This document shows positions 13,409 to 13,432 of a DNA stretch of 13,432 nucleotides, in pieces. Location: contig JASLHP010000045.1 in assembly GCA_030149625.1 (NCBI GenBank), positions 1 to 13,432 of the forward strand. Direction: 5' to 3'. How positions within the stretch are numbered: the stretch's first letter is position 1; each line of letters begins with the position of its first letter. Made by a program: the position numbers and the translations under genes. The stretch is from Solirubrobacteraceae bacterium. Lineage in GTDB: Bacteria > Actinomycetota > Thermoleophilia > Solirubrobacterales > Solirubrobacteraceae. The notes under the pieces were generated by a model that was given only the letters and a program-made list of their open reading frames with translations, searched no databases and was not told the origin of the DNA.

Positions 13409-13432
13409 GGCTCGATGGGCGCCAAGTACGTG
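13397..13432. repeat. Perfect terminal fold-back inside sufB
   Basis: CACGTACTTGGCG (13397-13409) is the exact reverse complement of CGCCAAGTACGTG (13420-13432), with 10 bases between. Read on the plus strand, 13409-13432 encodes GSMGAKYV, which is what should precede MLYPGSF in SufB. The same gene is thus entered from both strands. The repeat runs to the last base of the window, which suggests an assembly or amplification fold-back at a contig end. Confidence 0.8.

Noticed and set aside
1..13432. CRISPR arrays, tRNA or rRNA genes, insertion sequences and phage integration sites
   Set aside because: No regularly spaced repeats, cloverleaf-like stretches, transposase or integrase motifs were found on reading both strands.

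Overview
The window is about 13.4 kb of high-GC bacterial chromosome (impression about two-thirds GC). Gene content, codon bias and promoter style point to an actinobacterium, perhaps a Thermoleophilia/Solirubrobacterales-type lineage. The clues are a wax ester synthase/DGAT-type acyltransferase, IspH, SUF iron-sulfur genes, a DipZ-like thioredoxin-fold protein, and several genes whose start codon lies 6-7 bases after a TANNNT -10 element with no Shine-Dalgarno sequence (leaderless style). The taxonomy is inference. No tRNA, rRNA, CRISPR array or insertion sequence was seen, and no gap between genes exceeds about 280 bases.

Layout. The left end (1-401) is a minus-strand fragment of gltD, interrupted by a stop codon. 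It runs head-on into a 5'-truncated plus-strand gltD (399-1760) that is homologous but clearly not identical, so this is either a strain chimera or a rearrangement. Next comes a tightly overlapping plus-strand cassette (1794-4800): a flavin-containing monooxygenase, a 341-residue protein with a small Cys/His finger, and a PaiB-like FMN-binding protein. A lone 151-residue protein of unknown function (4868-5323) has its own predicted -10, a Shine-Dalgarno sequence and a clear intrinsic terminator. A structured intergenic region leads to a MIP18/SufT-like protein (5578-5874). This gene converges on a minus-strand wax ester synthase/DGAT gene (5992-7407), which in turn is divergent from ispH (7447-8430). 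These last two genes share an almost mirror-symmetric 39-base promoter region. A metallophosphoesterase (8505-9692) follows.

From about 9.8 kb the sequence becomes more AT-rich. It carries an operator-like leader and a 690-residue Trp/Cys-rich protein of unknown function (9972-12044). At the right, on the minus strand, lie a DipZ-like thioredoxin-fold protein lacking CXXC (12122-12877) and the 3' end of sufB (12887 to the edge). The last 36 bases form a perfect fold-back inside sufB. Fold-backs within coding genes at both ends suggest the window is a whole assembled contig whose ends are chimeric.

How the genes fit together. SufT-like and SufB both serve Fe-S assembly, and IspH and GltD are Fe-S enzymes. 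IspH (isoprenoid precursors) and the WS/DGAT (storage lipid) share a promoter region. The monooxygenase cassette and the 690-residue gene are the accessory-looking parts and the best places for unknown biology.
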